A model generated the notes under the pieces. It made no database searches, was not told the DNA's origin, and worked only from the letters and a program-made list of their open reading frames with translations. Positions 32,801 to 47,800 of a stretch of 64,000 nt of DNA are shown piece after piece. This stretch comes from Melieria omissa. Taxonomy: Eukaryota; Arthropoda; Insecta; Diptera; Ulidiidae. Where the stretch lies: NCBI GenBank assembly GCA_963971225.1, contig OZ020267.1, positions 1,054,001-1,118,000 of the forward strand, read 5' to 3'. The stretch's first letter is position 1; each line of letters starts with the position of its first letter. A program made the translations under genes and the position numbers.

Positions 32801-35800
32801 GGCCATATTTTTTTTCTGGCATGCAAAACAACAGTCGGCGCCTTAATTAGGCCGAACTCGCTGAACTGTAGCCAAGTATTGACGTGCTTTGCGCTGCTGA
32901 CTAAGCTTACATTCGCTTTGGTGAAGCTGCTTTCGTATGGAAAGAGCAAATCGTAATGAAGTGATTTGGCTAGATGACCTTTAGATGCGCAGAGACACAG
33001 AGACATTGCCTATGATCCTTCGGTTATTTCAAGGCTATTAGTGTCTATGCAGTGCCTTCAGATATTTGACTTAGTCTCAAGGCATTTTTACCAATCAGCC
33101 CTTTGTGACAGAGAGAAGCGTCCATTAAAGCCTAAGAACAGCTTTAAAAAATCAACTAGTCCCTATGCGACCCTACATGCGGCGGTGGCGTACACAGTGC
33201 GGGTTTTCGCGGCTCAAATCGCCTCAAATACAAAAACTCTTGGCACAAAATTTGGTTTTAGGGTCCCTGCCAAATGCATAAGTATTGCATACAAGTAGTA
33301 GGATTTCTCTAGATTTTCCTTGTAATAGAACAACTCGTTCTTTGTTCTAGATTGCTTCGCCAAGCTTAGCAGTTCGTCTCCTAAGCGCAGACAAAAGCCA
33401 TCGCAGTTATTAACAAATTAGAGCGCACAAGCCGCGCATCCTCCTTCCACCTTCGCTTCGGCGTACGTTAATATTTTTGTATGTCAGTGCGCTGCCTTTG
33501 TGGTGCAGTGGATTACTTTCGAGTAAGTTGGCCGCAATATCACTCAAAGTCAAGTGCCAAATTCAATTTCAACACTTCCTCCCACTCCTCTACTTTCACT
33601 CAGCTCCGCGCAAAGTAACACAAAACCAAAGTTGCGTGCCAACAACAATGTGGCATGCAAAATTTTCATAAAGTTTGACAACAGTTTCCGTTCGAATTTC
33701 TGTCATCTTTCATTTCATTTCATTTGCGGCGCCTCTAATTTTGCGTTCGCAAAAACACACCACTTCATCCTAAAAGTATGCTCAAGTGCTCTGCATAAAT
33801 TAAGACCAACACCAGTGACGAAAACAATAAAAAACAACAATAACAACACGAATGCACACTAAGTGACAGCAATAAATACTGAAGTGCGGCCACTGGCAAC
33901 TGGCGCCTTCGTTTCATCTCGCCGGCGATGGCCATTAAGAATTCATCAAATAATTGCCAACTTGAGTTGCGCGTCGAGTTGTGAATTTGTGGGCGGCACA
34001 ACGCGCTTCGAACAGCAGCAGCAATAATTACTCGGCCGCATCGGGAAAGGGTTGTGCCTCTCGAGAGCCCCCGGCGCGCCGGTATTCCTTTCCGGGATTA
34101 GCTGCTCAGGGCTAATTACAAGCGCAGCCTCCTAATGGCAATTTGAATAGTCATTTGCCTGGTGCACAACGTTGGGGGAGGCGGCGAGGGGTTCACAAAG
34201 AGCAGTTAATTGCCAATAAATTTTTCTCGAGTTGATGTTGACGCTCCTGAAGTGGCGGCCACTGAAAAGCTTTTAAAGTCGCTGAAGAGGGTTTTGACAG
34301 GTTGTGCTGAATGGATGAATTTGAGCATTTTCGCTGTAATTGTGGATTTGACGAGTAGTTTGGCGACTGTCAAGACGTAACAAAAATGTCTTCATCAATA
34401 TTTGATTGAGGCTTCGAGGCGCCTTCGGTGCAGCTCAACGGTCGACAGTGCGTGCACAATAAATTCATTAATTTTTTAAGCAAATTCAACACACCGCTGC
34501 ATACTTTGCGGCGTCGAGGTGAGCGGCAAAGGCGCTGAAGATGAGACGCCCAGAAAATCCAATTGCAGTCGACATTCGTTGATGACTCGTTTTCGATGTA
34601 TTTTCTTAATAATTATTTTTCTTTTGCTTCACATATGAACGAAAATTGGTGCGTTGGATAAAGAAGTCGCCAGACCGTAAAATTCCAGGAGTGCGTTTTG
34701 TATGCAATCGTGCAGTACTTGAGAAGGCGGCGCCGTCTGAATGTTCTTTTTGTTGCAAGGTCAAACAACTTTTAAAGACAACGACGCATTTTTACCGACA
34801 AAACCCAATTTTACCTTGAATTGTGGTTGCATTAATTTTTTCATTTGTACTCTCAGCAGTTCAGCCAAAAAGTAATGTTTTTTGATTAAACCTGCTTCCG
34901 ATTGCTTTTACTGTGTACTCAAGTGCACATTAAACGCTCCAAGTGTTGAATACCGCAAAGAGCATCAAAGCTCACTCATTAATTATAGTCATAATGTTTT
35001 TTCTTACTATTAAGATCCCTAAATATTTTCTTTCAATATTTGTCGACTTACTCAAGTTTGGCAGCACAAAGGTGATGAGTGTCTCGAAAGAGTTGCGCGA
35101 ATTCTTCACTATTTCGACGCCCGTCTGGTTCTCGTGTATGTGGAAAACGTGGTAGCCGGCAATGGCGCCATTTTGGTTCTTTGGCGGATGCCAGGACATG
35201 GCGATGCTGGTAGCAGTCACATCCAGAACGGTTAGATTCAAAGGTTTACTTGGCACTGCAAAGAAGAGAAACGAAAGGGAAAGTTTATTAAAAACTCAAA
35301 ATTAAAAGTCAACTTTCTGAGGTTAAGGCTTTTGTTGCACAGAACGCAACCCTGTGGCATTATTTGATGTACGAGTGCGTCACTGTTGGCCCACAGGCTT
35401 TGTCAATACATCGCTGCATTAACAACAAGTCGAGCACTTGGGCCACAAGTGGCACACAATGGGCACAATTCTGGAAATCCTCATAATAGAGAGAGACGGA
35501 GAGATGGAGAGTTAAAGAGAGTGAAGGAGAGAGTGGGTGCGAGTAAACACAATTTATTATTGTTGTATTTATGTTTTTGAACGGCTTTAGTCAAGTAAAA
35601 TAAAATATTGTCTTGTGTGTCTTTTTGCAAAAACAAACAACGCCGGCACTCCAGAGCGATGGTAAAAGTCACTTAATGCCAAAAGCATAAACGAATATAT
35701 GAGGATGAGGGAGTGGGTGGACGCACTGTCAATGGTACTCGATGCCGTTTGGAAAGCGCGAAAGGCGCAGTGCAAACACGATAAGCGAATGTCAGAGGGT

Positions 35801-38800
35801 TATAGGCTCTAAGGGCGGCACAGCCATCGACATTGGCAGCGGCTCAAAAAACAAAAAAAAAACAAAGCACAAAAACCCACAAAAAAGCACTGCGAGCACT
35901 GCGGAAAAGGCTCATAAAAGAAAAGGATTGAAAGTGCGCAGACATTTTAGACAGTTTTAGACTTTTTGGGCAATGCGAGTGGCCGACCATAACCTAAGAA
36001 TTTTTGTCAGTTTCGACACGAATATTCACTGCCAAAGGAATAGTAATGAGGAGAAGACACAAAAGAAAACTGCTTGCTTGGAAAACTGACAGCAGAAGAC
36101 ATGGCGAATTGTTTGAGCTTTGCAGTCCGGTTTAAGGAATTCGCTGCCAACTGTAGAGTTGCTGACTGGAGGTTGAAGCGCAAGAAGAGGACTGCAGAAT
36201 CTTTAGAGGGTTTCACTGGCATGGAATTCAGTGAATCGCAGTTATTATTTTTATTATTGCCACATGCGCTGATATTTGGCAAACTTGAATTATGAAAAAA
36301 ATTACATACAGAATTTGTCATTTCGAACCAACTTTGTGTCAGTACTGAGTTTTCATTGGTCTCTAATTAAAATCCGCTATTATTTCCACTTGAAAACCCA
36401 ACTAATCTAATCCACTTGAAATCTAACTAACTTCAGCGAGAGCTGGTCAGCTTTTTAATGGAAATTCTTGTTGCTGCTGTTGTTGTAGTTGGCGAAGGAA
36501 AAAACCGAAATGGCCAATTATAATTTGAAAGAGGATCAATCGAAGTCAAACAATGGCAGTGGTCATTTACAGCAAACGAACGGAAGCATGCAAAAACGAG
36601 AAGGAAAACGAAAAACGGCAGCACAAAGTGGAGCGAAAACTAGAAGGAACAAAAAATGAATTAAGGAAGAAAAACTACCGGATAAGGGAAAAGCGATTTT
36701 AATCAATATGTTATTGTGCACACAGACACGCGCACATGTGGCCAACTGCCACACTCGCACACACACAGACGAACACACGAACACGTTGCTGGAATGAGGA
36801 TAGCGCTGGCAGGATAAAAATTCATTTCTACAAATTGAACGGAAGCGGCAAATAAAGCAGGAACCGAGAAAGCGGAAGGGGGAAAGAAGTTCTTGAATGT
36901 GAAAAACCTAAACTGTGTGCACGTAAAATTGCCAAACAGTTGAATGGAAGTGGCAGTTAGGGGCGAAGTGGGCGGAGGTGGCTGCATAAATTGAAATTGG
37001 GTTCAGCACGTGTGGGCGCGTGTGTAGTTAGAAGCTGCAGCGAAACGAGCGGCAAGCGGGTGGAACTCATTCAAATGACAAACGGGTGACCGTAGGGCAA
37101 AGCTTGTGTAATGGCAGCAACAACAGCTACAACAATGCTTCCGAGCCACTTTGATGCTGATGCCGATCAAGTAGGTATCTGTGTGTGTGTGTGTTTGCGA
37201 GGAGCACTGGCGAGTTTAACTATATTCACACATGTGTCGGCGGCCGTGGCATCGGCGGGAAATGAAGAAAACTGGAATTTATACACACAATTCAATAAAT
37301 TCAGCAGCAATTGAAGGGAGAAATGAAAACAGTGCTGAGCGAGCGAGCAGCAGACGGCAGGCAACGATGCGAAATTGCTGCGAACAGTGAGCGAGAAATG
37401 GCAGCGGATGTGCAAATTTATAACAGCAACAGGAAATGGCATTGAATCAGCGCGCAAGTGTTGCCGAGGCGACAGGACGACGGCCAGCAGTCACGCCATG
37501 CTGTCTGAACGAGTGGAAGCGAAAAAATGAAATTAAAATCAATTAAGCAGGAACTGAAGCACATTTGAATGCGGCAAATGCTGCATAAATTTCGTTCCGT
37601 GCTGGCGAAATATGGCAAAAGGACAATGACCAACACACACACACATACATATTCAATTCGGTGTGTCTTAATTTGATCTGCCACATGCCGGGGCAATCGT
37701 TCGCCGCTGCGGCACGTACACCTACTTACGGCTGTTGTCCTGCAGCGCACTAAGAGGATAATAGTTGTCCATGATTGCCGCTCCGCTCAACTGAGCGCTG
37801 TGTGCTCGTAATGGAGCGGACAATTTTTGTTTGGCTTTACACTTGCACCACCGACTGCTCAGTCATTGCTATGCAGCCGGGTTTTTGCGGTGACGGACGA
37901 TTGGCTGCTTTTGTTTTAGCTGCTGTCGCCGTTGCCAGTGACAGCTTCATTAGCGGCAGTCTTGAGGCAGGTTGCAGGTTGCAGGCTGCAGCCACCATCG
38001 TTTTTGCTCCGAACGAAAACATTTCAATTGCCGTTTTTTGCGCGGCCAATTGGCAGCGGAACGGGCGTGGGAAGCAAAGCTGAAGCTGATAACACTTATG
38101 CGGAATGCCAATCGGAAGTTGTTGGAATGGAAATTTCAATTACTGCAGCTCGCTTTGTGAGCTTTGGAATAGAAGGAAATTATGGCGTGGCGAATTGTCA
38201 CTAAAAGTGAGTGTGTCGAGAAATGTGCAGAGAAGTAACTAGAAGGGAGCAGCAAATCGATGGCTAATTGCAAAGAGTTCGAAACACATTTGGCCGATTG
38301 TTAGTCGGACTACATCGAGTGGGTGAGGAGGCTGCAGAGCGAATCAAGTCTGTCGGTGTCGTGAGACGCTAAACGCTTCAGTATTGAGCTTCAGTGCGGT
38401 TCGAAGGTTCTGCATGGAACTTCAACTGCGACTGGAAGATATGCGGCTGCTGGCGACGGCCAACTGCGATCGACGCGCAAAACAAGCGCTCGCACGATTA
38501 AAAATCAAAGTGCAGCAACAATAACACATGAAGTTGTTGCAACAACAATGAACGATAACAAACTGCACATTGAGCAGAACAAGTTGCGCAAGAACAATGA
38601 CAGCAATGAGACTGCGACTGCGACTGTGACTGGCAGAAAGAAAGCGTTTTGACTTGTTGGCGTTTTACGTGGCGCTTTAAAGTGTCAGAAGGCATTAATG
38701 TCAAAGCACATAACGGGATGTGGCGGCATGAAGGGATGAACAGTGCAACAACAACGGCAACCTTTTAATCGCTTCAAAGTGGCGCAAAAAAGACAACACT

Positions 38801-41800
38801 GGCGTTTTCTGTCATTGAACGAGAAGACAAAACGTTCGGGGAGCAAGGAGCCAGCGAAGACGAAGAAAGACAAACTGCAGGCTCAAACGAGTTGGCGCCG
38901 TTCGTAGCCAGTGACATTTGTTTGTTTCTCATTTGTGTCGGTCGCGGAGCCTTGCGGGCTTTTGCAATGACAGCAATGCTGAGTGCTAAAAAGTCATTTG
39001 TCGTAAAAGACATCAAACAAACTGCACTGTAAGCGAGCAGCAGCGAGGAAGCTCCGACAGGCGAACAGATAAGCCAGCAGACGCACTTTGTTCAAGCGTG
39101 CGAATGTGTGCGTGTATGTGGCTGTGCAGTTGCAGAAATGCCTTTTTAATTTCAACGAATTCATTTTGTGTTTTTGCAGGACTTTTTCGCGTCCTGTTTG
39201 CCACCTGCTCGCCTTTCTGGTGGCTTTTGTCTTTCGCTTCAATGTTTCTTTAAGCTTAAACATTGGTTTATCTAACTTTGTTGTTGTGTTGTTGTTTTGG
39301 GTGCCGTGTGACGGCGCGTGTGTGTGCGTGCACTTCCGCTTCCGTTTCCGCGTTGGGCTGCCGCACATTCAATTTAATTGTATTTGTGTATTTGCTCATT
39401 AGAGAATTCAGCGAGCGGGGGCGGCGGGAGTGTTGTGTTGTTGTTTTGTCAGCTGCACGTCTTTGTTGTCTTCGCCACTGTAAGCGACTGGTGGGATATA
39501 TTTTTGTTCAGTTACTGTTCACTTGTATGCCGCCGCTGCCATGGCAACCCCCCAGCTTACTCGACACTGCCCTCCAGCCCTCCAACGAACGGCACAACAT
39601 TCCCATTATTAGCAACTTGAGCGCGAGATAAGCAACTTCTTTGCTGGCGGACCGTTCCGCAGTTTTTCCGCCGATTCGATTCCAGCTGAAAGCAAAGACT
39701 TCAGGCTGCGGCTGTGGCTGCTGGTGCTCGCGTTGTCAACACAACAACAAGTGGCCAGGGGGCGGGGCGTGCGGCGTATGTTTACCCTAAAAGTGCTGAT
39801 AAAATTCCACATTGTTGCTGCCTCGTTTTCTTGCTGCGCTTCCTTTCGATTTCGCAGCTTGCGTCGGCATTTGGCTTTTTTGTTTTTCCAACTGTTGACA
39901 ATTGCTTTTGTCATATTGTCCTTGTTGCCATTGTGACAATTGTTTTGTGTTGTCATCGTTGTTTTCATTTTCGTTCTTGTTATTGTTGCTGTTGTCACTT
40001 TATCGCTAATGACTTAACAAGTTTCTTTAATGCCCCAAAACAGCGCCCACTCCACTCCTTCTCCCTGCTGCTGTCGTATTAGTGTAAAATGCGGGAATGG
40101 GGGTCGCCCCGCCGCCGCTGCCAGCGTTGGTTTGTGGAGCGCCGAAGTGGCTGCGCACACACACATATGTGTGAATGAATGTGTGCGTGTAAGCGCCGAA
40201 TGCGAAAGCAATATTGTATTTGCTGAAGCAGCATTAGCGACTGAGAGCACATAACCCAAGTTGCCAAGCGATGGCAACATTGCGTGCTGTGGCGGATTTC
40301 TATTCGCCATTTCAGTAGTTTCGGCAGCAGACAGATAAAGGAAACAATGGCAGGATTGTCATTAGGCGAGCTGACACGATTCGAGTGCGTGGCAAAAAAA
40401 TTTCGAAATGGAGATGGAAAATTTGTAACAACGAGCATTTTGGTTGCTTTGCAGTTGTCGGTAAACGCGGTTTTGGCAACTAGGAACCGTTCGTTTACTA
40501 TTTTAAACACTGTCGTTAGAGTTTTTTAAGATAAGAAGCATAGCCTGAAAATCGCAGTACGCAGTTTGCTGCTAAATTACTCACAGACCTCGTTTGCTTC
40601 AGCTCAGTTGAACAAAAAGGAAATTCAATATGAAAATATGTGAAAATCTGCGGGAAATCCAAGACCAAACGTGAACATGCCGAGCTTCTGCCGACTATTT
40701 TTTGCCACACGTGCAGTGCAGCGAATTGTTGTTGTTCCCCCACCCAATACTGCTTCTTCTTCCTTCAGATGTCTCGAGTTCGATGCCGGCAGCTGTGGTC
40801 GTTGCAGCAATGGCACGAACCAAATCTGTGCCGATGCCAAGCACAAAAAAATTAAACACGCACGACCGACAACAATAATGTTGTTGTTGTTGATGCGGCA
40901 AGAACACGGAAGTGTGGCAGGTATCATTGGCAGCATTAAATTTCATCAATGTCACGTTCGTGGCACGAAGAAAGGCGCAGTGCCGCCTTGCAGCATGTTG
41001 GTGTTGTTGTTGTTGTCGTTGGTATGGTTACACTTGCAAGCAGCTGAATGGGCGAAGTGAAGTGCTGAAAAGCGAGTAGACCGAGTGATAGACAAGACAG
41101 ACAGACGAAAGGATGACAGAATGACTGGATGGAAGGATAGGCCGAACGCCAGCGGAGGCGCTTTGATGGCTGCGGACTCATATGCGGGGATCAGATAAAA
41201 GGAGGCCAACAACGCACGAAGGACATCAGCGGCAATGAACGTCCCGAGCTGCTGCCGTCGGCGGCTGTGGGGTTGTTGTCCTTTTTTATGACTGTGCCTC
41301 AGCCTGTTGTTGTTTTTGTTTTTATCATTGTACTTGTCACACGCTCCACACACACACAGCGATCCTTAAGAAAGCACAGCGCGGTTCAGGCGACGTCGCC
41401 GCTGTGTTGAAGCGACGGCATGTGGAAGCCGGCTAAGTCGGCGTTTTATTGCGGGCGCCGGATATGCCAGCAACAGCAATAACAGCGACGCCGAGGGCAC
41501 CAAATGTGCGGAACAGTGGGCGTTAATGGCAGTTACAGAGCTGGAGGTGAGAGGTGCGACGCTGCAGGATGCGCGCGTCTGCATGCTCCATGACAATTTC
41601 GCTGATTGCTACAGAAACAATGCGCGTGTGTGTGTGTGTGTGTGTGTGTGGATTTGAGTGACTGACTGGCTGAGTGGATGTGACTGATATGTGGCCAACG
41701 CTGAAGTTGTCTGTCGTCGAATGGCGCTGGGGATGAGATTTTGGGGCAGTGACTGGAGTTGAATGAAGTGATAACAATTGTTATAAGACACACGGCGGCG

Positions 41801-44800
41801 TAGGCACACGACTGACAAAAGGCAAGTCAAGGAATTTGTCACGGTGCCAAAAGGATGAGATGGAATGTCACGCAACACGCAATGCACAATCGGCACTTAA
41901 TTAACGGTATCGGGGAAGATTTGCAGCAGCAAAATCAACAAAGAAGAAGAGAATGAAACTGAAAATAGCATTTCGACCTTAAAGCACATTTAGTGATTTT
42001 TTAGGTTAGAAAAGGCACATGAGTTTAGAGACTTAACGTACCAGCAACGTGCAGCAAAGCTTGTAAGTCAGTTGGACGAGTTAAACTTCCATTCTGCACT
42101 CCACATAACAAAGTATATCAACAATTTACATTACTCATACGCCCCACAGCACTCGAGAGTTTTCGTTCGCCTTGTCGGTTTGTGCTTTTTGGATTTTTCC
42201 AAATTCAGTCAAGTACAGCCAAGGCTTCAAATGTAAATCATCAGCAGCGAAGACCACAAAAACCGCAAGTACTCGTATCAAAGAGTGCCTCACTCTGCCC
42301 GGCGCGCCGCTGCGGCAACAGAAACAGTCGTAACGCAGACATGAAACGCGTCAGGCAAGCAAAAACCGCATGCAGATAATTCCAAAGACAAGGCAAGACA
42401 ACGCAGAGGCAAGTCGCCGCCGAGGCTGGAGGGGGCACGGCAGGCGAGGGAGGGACACAAAAACTTGAGACTTGGCTAAAACTGCAAATGACAGCAAATG
42501 AATGGGGAATGCAATGAACGGATGAACGAGTGAATGGATGGATGGGTGGGTGGGGAGTGCGGCGTGAGCACGCACCCGAAAGCACAGCGTGCAGAGTTAA
42601 AGTCACTTGCAGAGTTGGGTCGAAGTTTGGACGGCGAATGGGTTGCGGAGTCGGAGTCGGAGTCGAGTGGCGGCACAAGTGGCTGGAAGTGCATGGAAAT
42701 GAGCAGCGGCGCGGCAGCGAAGCAGCCAACGCGACTTGACTGCACGGCAAATTGGCAAGACGCCGGCTTATCAGCAACTCGTGCCGCTGCGGCGCGCTGC
42801 AGCCCCGAAAGCAACTTTAACACGTACGGCGTACTTTGTGGTCGCCAGATTTGCCAGCTTTGGCGCTCAAGTGTTCGCTCCAAGTTTGAGTGGCATTTCA
42901 GCGGCTCGGCCGGCATTTGTTTGCCTTGCAGTTCATAACTCGGCTTTAAGTTTTTCGAAATTCCGAAATTGCACAATCGCCAGAGATGCTCGGCACACGA
43001 TGTTTGTTGCTGCAATTTTTAATAATTTCAACGAGCCTTGGCAATTTGCTGCCGGGTCGCTCGGCGTGATTGATGACATGTTGCTGTCGGTCAGTCGTTG
43101 TGAAGTGCCGGTGTTGTTGCAACTTCTGCTTGCTGCTGCTGCAACTTGGGCGATTTTTCGTCTCGTTTGACCCGAATTGATTGTGCGAGTTATTTTCGGA
43201 CACGTCATGCCCATAATTCATGCTCAAGCAACATAGTTGAGCGCACACTTTTCGCCCCGAAACTTTTGCAACTCTTCTACTTCTTGCTACTATTTTTGGC
43301 CAATCCTTGGAGCGTCCTGTCCTGTGCGTCAGACATTTCCTCTTCTACTACTTTTTCGACATCAAAGCAATACTTTTTCTTGTCTGCCAGTTTTGTTTTC
43401 GCCGCTTTCATTTGTGTTTACGAACGCCGTTTTGCTGCGGCCGAAGTTTTCTGCTACAAGTTGCAAGTTTGGCCCTCGCCCTGCCCGGCGCACACATTCT
43501 GCTACTTTGCTCGCTTGGCCGGCAATCATTTGTCAAGCATTAAGCGCAGTTTGCTGTTGACAACGCAGATGAGTCCAAAGTTGCTGGGCTCTGTTCCGCT
43601 CGGCCCTGCGCCGCCCTTCGCTCGAGAAGAGTTCATTTCGAGGCGTTTAAATGCGCAGAATTTATTGCAGCGACTTGAAACGCAGTGATTTTGGGTGCAA
43701 AGTTCCAGTTCGGGTTCGATGTGAGAATAAGAAAATGGCAACGGAATGTTCGATTCAAACGGAGTGGATCCAATCAATTGGACAATCGGTTGAATGAGTG
43801 ACAGCACAGAGTTATCGCTATTGACAAACAACCTGTCATTGTTGTTATTATTGTTGTCAATACGTCAGGAAATTATTGCAACAAAAATTTAATTATTTGT
43901 TAACCCATGAGTGTTGAAGGAGGAACAATAATATTTCACACTTCTAAACTGGCGAAACAAGTAACATAATGTGCGTAATCTGCAAAAAACATGTACAACA
44001 ACAACAAACATGCAACAAAGTAAGTGGCAAAGCAAGAAATGTAGACATACATGAATACTTTACAACTTTCCATAAACAACAAATAAAACTAAAAATTGCC
44101 AATACTTTGTTTAAAAAACTTTTTACATTAACTAAAAGTCGAAATTTCGAGCTTCTTCCTTTTTTTAAGACGAATCATTAGTACTTTGTCTAATAGTAAT
44201 CGGTTAGTGGCACTCGACTACTCGAATACTATTCGGTTACTTGGTTCAACTAAGAAGTTATCCGTTCAAAATCGATTGATGAGTCGACGTGGAGCACTTC
44301 ATCGAGTCGTTAATACTTATTCATAAAAATAATTATTAATTAATCATTTGAGTAACCAGTTTCGAAATTAGTCGAGTAAGTTGAAGAGCGCCCACTAAAG
44401 ATACAACAACATGCGGCTGGCTCAGCGTGCGGTCGTTTTTGCATTACGTGCTGCATGATATTTCTGCGAAAGCGATTAGAGAAGCGACTTGAGTCTCGAG
44501 TCTTGAGAGCGTTTCAACGTTTGCCTTATTTTCATATTTTTTATGCAGTTCCAACTGTTACTTTTCCCGCACCATGGCCGCGGCTGTGCAAGATTAGCGT
44601 GGCGAAGTTTTGAAGCGCTTTTTAATGTGCGTCATTGTCACTTCTCCGCTGCCCCTCGGCCACTTCTGTGCATTCGGTTAGTTCTTCACTCGGCGAAGGG
44701 GAGCGGCGGACAGCTTAACTGACAGTGTTAAAAAATGATGGCTTTTAGTTTTGTAAGCTGACAACAGCAGCGGCAACAAAAACAAGAATGGTGCAAGTGC

Positions 44801-47800
44801 CAGCAGCGGCAGCAACACCAGCTGGAAGCAGCAGTTTGCCAGTTTGTGTAACAATTAATTAAACCAACGACCACGCACTCTGCCACTCAAGTGCGGCGCT
44901 GTGCATCTGACAGAGCGCTCTACACACACACACACACACATGCGTAAGTGTATGTGTGTGTGCGTTCAAGTCTCAAAAATACTTGCAGTGGCGCTCTGGA
45001 GTGGCCCCAGTTTTCGGCTGCGCTAATGAGTGTTGATTGATTCGCGGAAGCGATATTTTGAACATTATTCAATCGAGCAACGTTGGCAGCACTTGACAGA
45101 AGCAACGGAGAAATGTTGGCAGACATGTTGAATGAATTTCTGTTAAAGGGTTATGGGAATAACAGAAGCATTGAATTCTGAATTCCCATCAAACATCAAA
45201 GAACGACATTTCCTGAAGCCAAACAGAGCAAAAAATTCACTTCAGTTGAAAAATGGAAAATTCAATCCAATTCAATTGAATTGCACTTTCAACCCATTAA
45301 AGCCATCGATATCGCTGTGAGCATTTTTAGAAGTTGCAATTTTCTGATTTCTGGTTTTTATATGAATTACCAAATTGATGAAATCGGTTGTAAAAATAGC
45401 TGCTTAGTGTCTTATTAGAATTATTGTTTGAAGCTATTAAGCATCGCGATTAGAATTGATCTTTCGCGGAAACCTTAATTTAAACTTGAGGCTTTTTATT
45501 AGTTTCCAAATCTTCTCCGAAGCTAAAGTTGCGGCCCTTCACTGAAGAAATCTTTCTTCAAAGACAACATGTATAGAAAATTCTGGTTCTTGATTACATT
45601 TCCTGCAGGCATCCAAAGAGAAGATTCCCATTTAATTGTTTTAGTTACCTCAAATCAAACTCACTTCCAGTTGTATCTGAAAGTTCCAAATCTTTATTTT
45701 TTGCAAACTTCGATCAACGACTGCATGCTGGAAGAAGAGAAATTTTGACAAAGCACTTGCAACCACATTCAACTGCGTCTTTCGCAGAACAGTCTGGGTG
45801 GCGTGCCTCGAGAATAGATGAGAAGAAACTATAACTAAACCTGCAATTTGGAAGCTTTTCATAGCCAATAATCATTGCCGGTTGGCAAAAACCACCGAAC
45901 GAAACAACAATCAAAACACAACAATAAAAGCTCATTTCAAAGAAACCGAATGGCGTGTCGACTATTTGCAGATAAATGCCAAAACCATAACACAATTCGA
46001 GCGTGTAATACAAAATGTTAATTGCTGCATATTACAGCCAATTGCAGTAGCACAAACAACAACAACAACAACAGCGCTGGCTGCTGCATTCACTCCTAAG
46101 TAGAGAAATGTGCACGCAAACGTGCTGCATGTGTGCAACGCTGAACGCAACGAATTACCAAACAATTAAATCTAACAAAATTGCAAAAAGCATAAACAAT
46201 AAAAATTAAAAATAAAAATTAAACACAAAATAACTTGAATCAAGTGTTTGAGGCATGAAAATTTTGCTCGAATAACAATTAAAAATAATAAAGTGAGCAC
46301 CAAAGACTGTTAATTGTTTTGCCTAAACGTCAATGCAACAATGTAAGGAGTAATGACAGCAACAACAACACGTTGCATGAAATGGCAACAATGTCGCCTG
46401 GCTGCCTTTAACACGTCGGCACTCTGACACTCCATTTGGCGCCGCCTGGCGGACACGATTGCGTGACGCCCAAAACTGTGGTTTACTGCGCAAATTGTTG
46501 TTAATTTCGTTGTTGTTGTTACTGCTTTGCACCGGAGTTGTTACAATGTTGACATGGCATTTTAGGTTTTCCTGGTATGATTGTTGTTGCTATTTACATT
46601 GTGTGACAAAATGTCACAGCTGAAAATATTTTTTGCGAAATGAAAAAAAAATAAAAGTAATAAAATGGGCGGAAAAGGACGAAACGAAACTGCAGAGCAC
46701 AGAAATCGCGTTTTAATGATTCGTTGTGTTCTGGGTTGGGGTAGTTGCAGGGTTAATTAAATGCTTTGCACGCTTCTTGCTCGACGCTTTACATGAGAAT
46801 GGATTTTTTGCAGTAATGTAATGTAGCGAAATGCCATCAAATGTTGGCAACGGGCCACAAAATTGGTTGGAGCTGGTCGGTGAGCCTAAAGATAGGCTAA
46901 ATATTTATGGGAATTTTCAATGCAGTTGAAAATTTTTGTTATATTTTTAGATGAGAATTTGTGGTGCAGAAGAGATAATGAATTCTCTGGAAATTGATGG
47001 AAGACAACGAAGAGGATTATTGTGTCTTCCACGAAGGACCGAAAGAAGAAGAAGAAGAAGAAGAGGAAGAGAAAGAGGAAGAGGGAGAGGAAGAGGAAGA
47101 GGAAGAGGAAGAGGAAGAGGAAGAGGAAGAGGAAGAGGAAAAGGAAAAGGAAAAGGAAGAGGAAAAGGAAGAGGAAGAGGAAGAGGAAGATGAAAAGTAA
47201 GATGGGACATACGAGAAAAAAGAAGACGAGAAGGAAAAAGAAGATGAAGAGAAAGAAAAGAAAGAAGAAAACTCTCGTTCAAAAATGCCACATTGGCAGT
47301 GGTTAACTTTGAGTGAACCAACATCGAACTATGATAAAGTTTGGTTTGGTTCTTTGGTTTCTAACCTCTCAGCAGGCACTGCCAAGTCTTTGAGAGTGAA
47401 ATCATTGTCTGCGGAAAGCATCTAAACTGTGACTAGGAGTTTATTTGAAAGTGTGGATTCTTTCGAATAGTCAATCACATCCACTTCTTAGATGGTTCGG
47501 CCTTACACAAGTGACGTCTATAAACATAGATTATATATCGAAATTAGATTAACTTCGACTAAATATGCACTAAAAAAAATCATTTTTCAATTATGAAGCA
47601 TAATTGAATCGCTCAAGAAATGATTTCAAAATTCGGAAGAAAAATAATTTCGAGAATATGGAAGAATACATTTCGATCAACTTCAGTCTATGGCAATACA
47701 AATTTCTATATCCTCATATCAAATCCTTTTCTCTATATTAAAACTTATAGATCAAAATACCAGCTGTCAAAAAGCAAAAAAGAACCAGGAACCGAAGGAG

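Noticed and set aside
42476..43688. Several overlapping frames of 130-180 codons on both strands
   Set aside because: They overlap on both strands, show no known motif and sit in moderately GC-rich intron DNA where stop codons are rare.
46947..47324. Frames of pure Leu/Pro, Glu, Lys or Gly/Arg runs
   Set aside because: They are translations of the purine repeat in every frame, not proteins.
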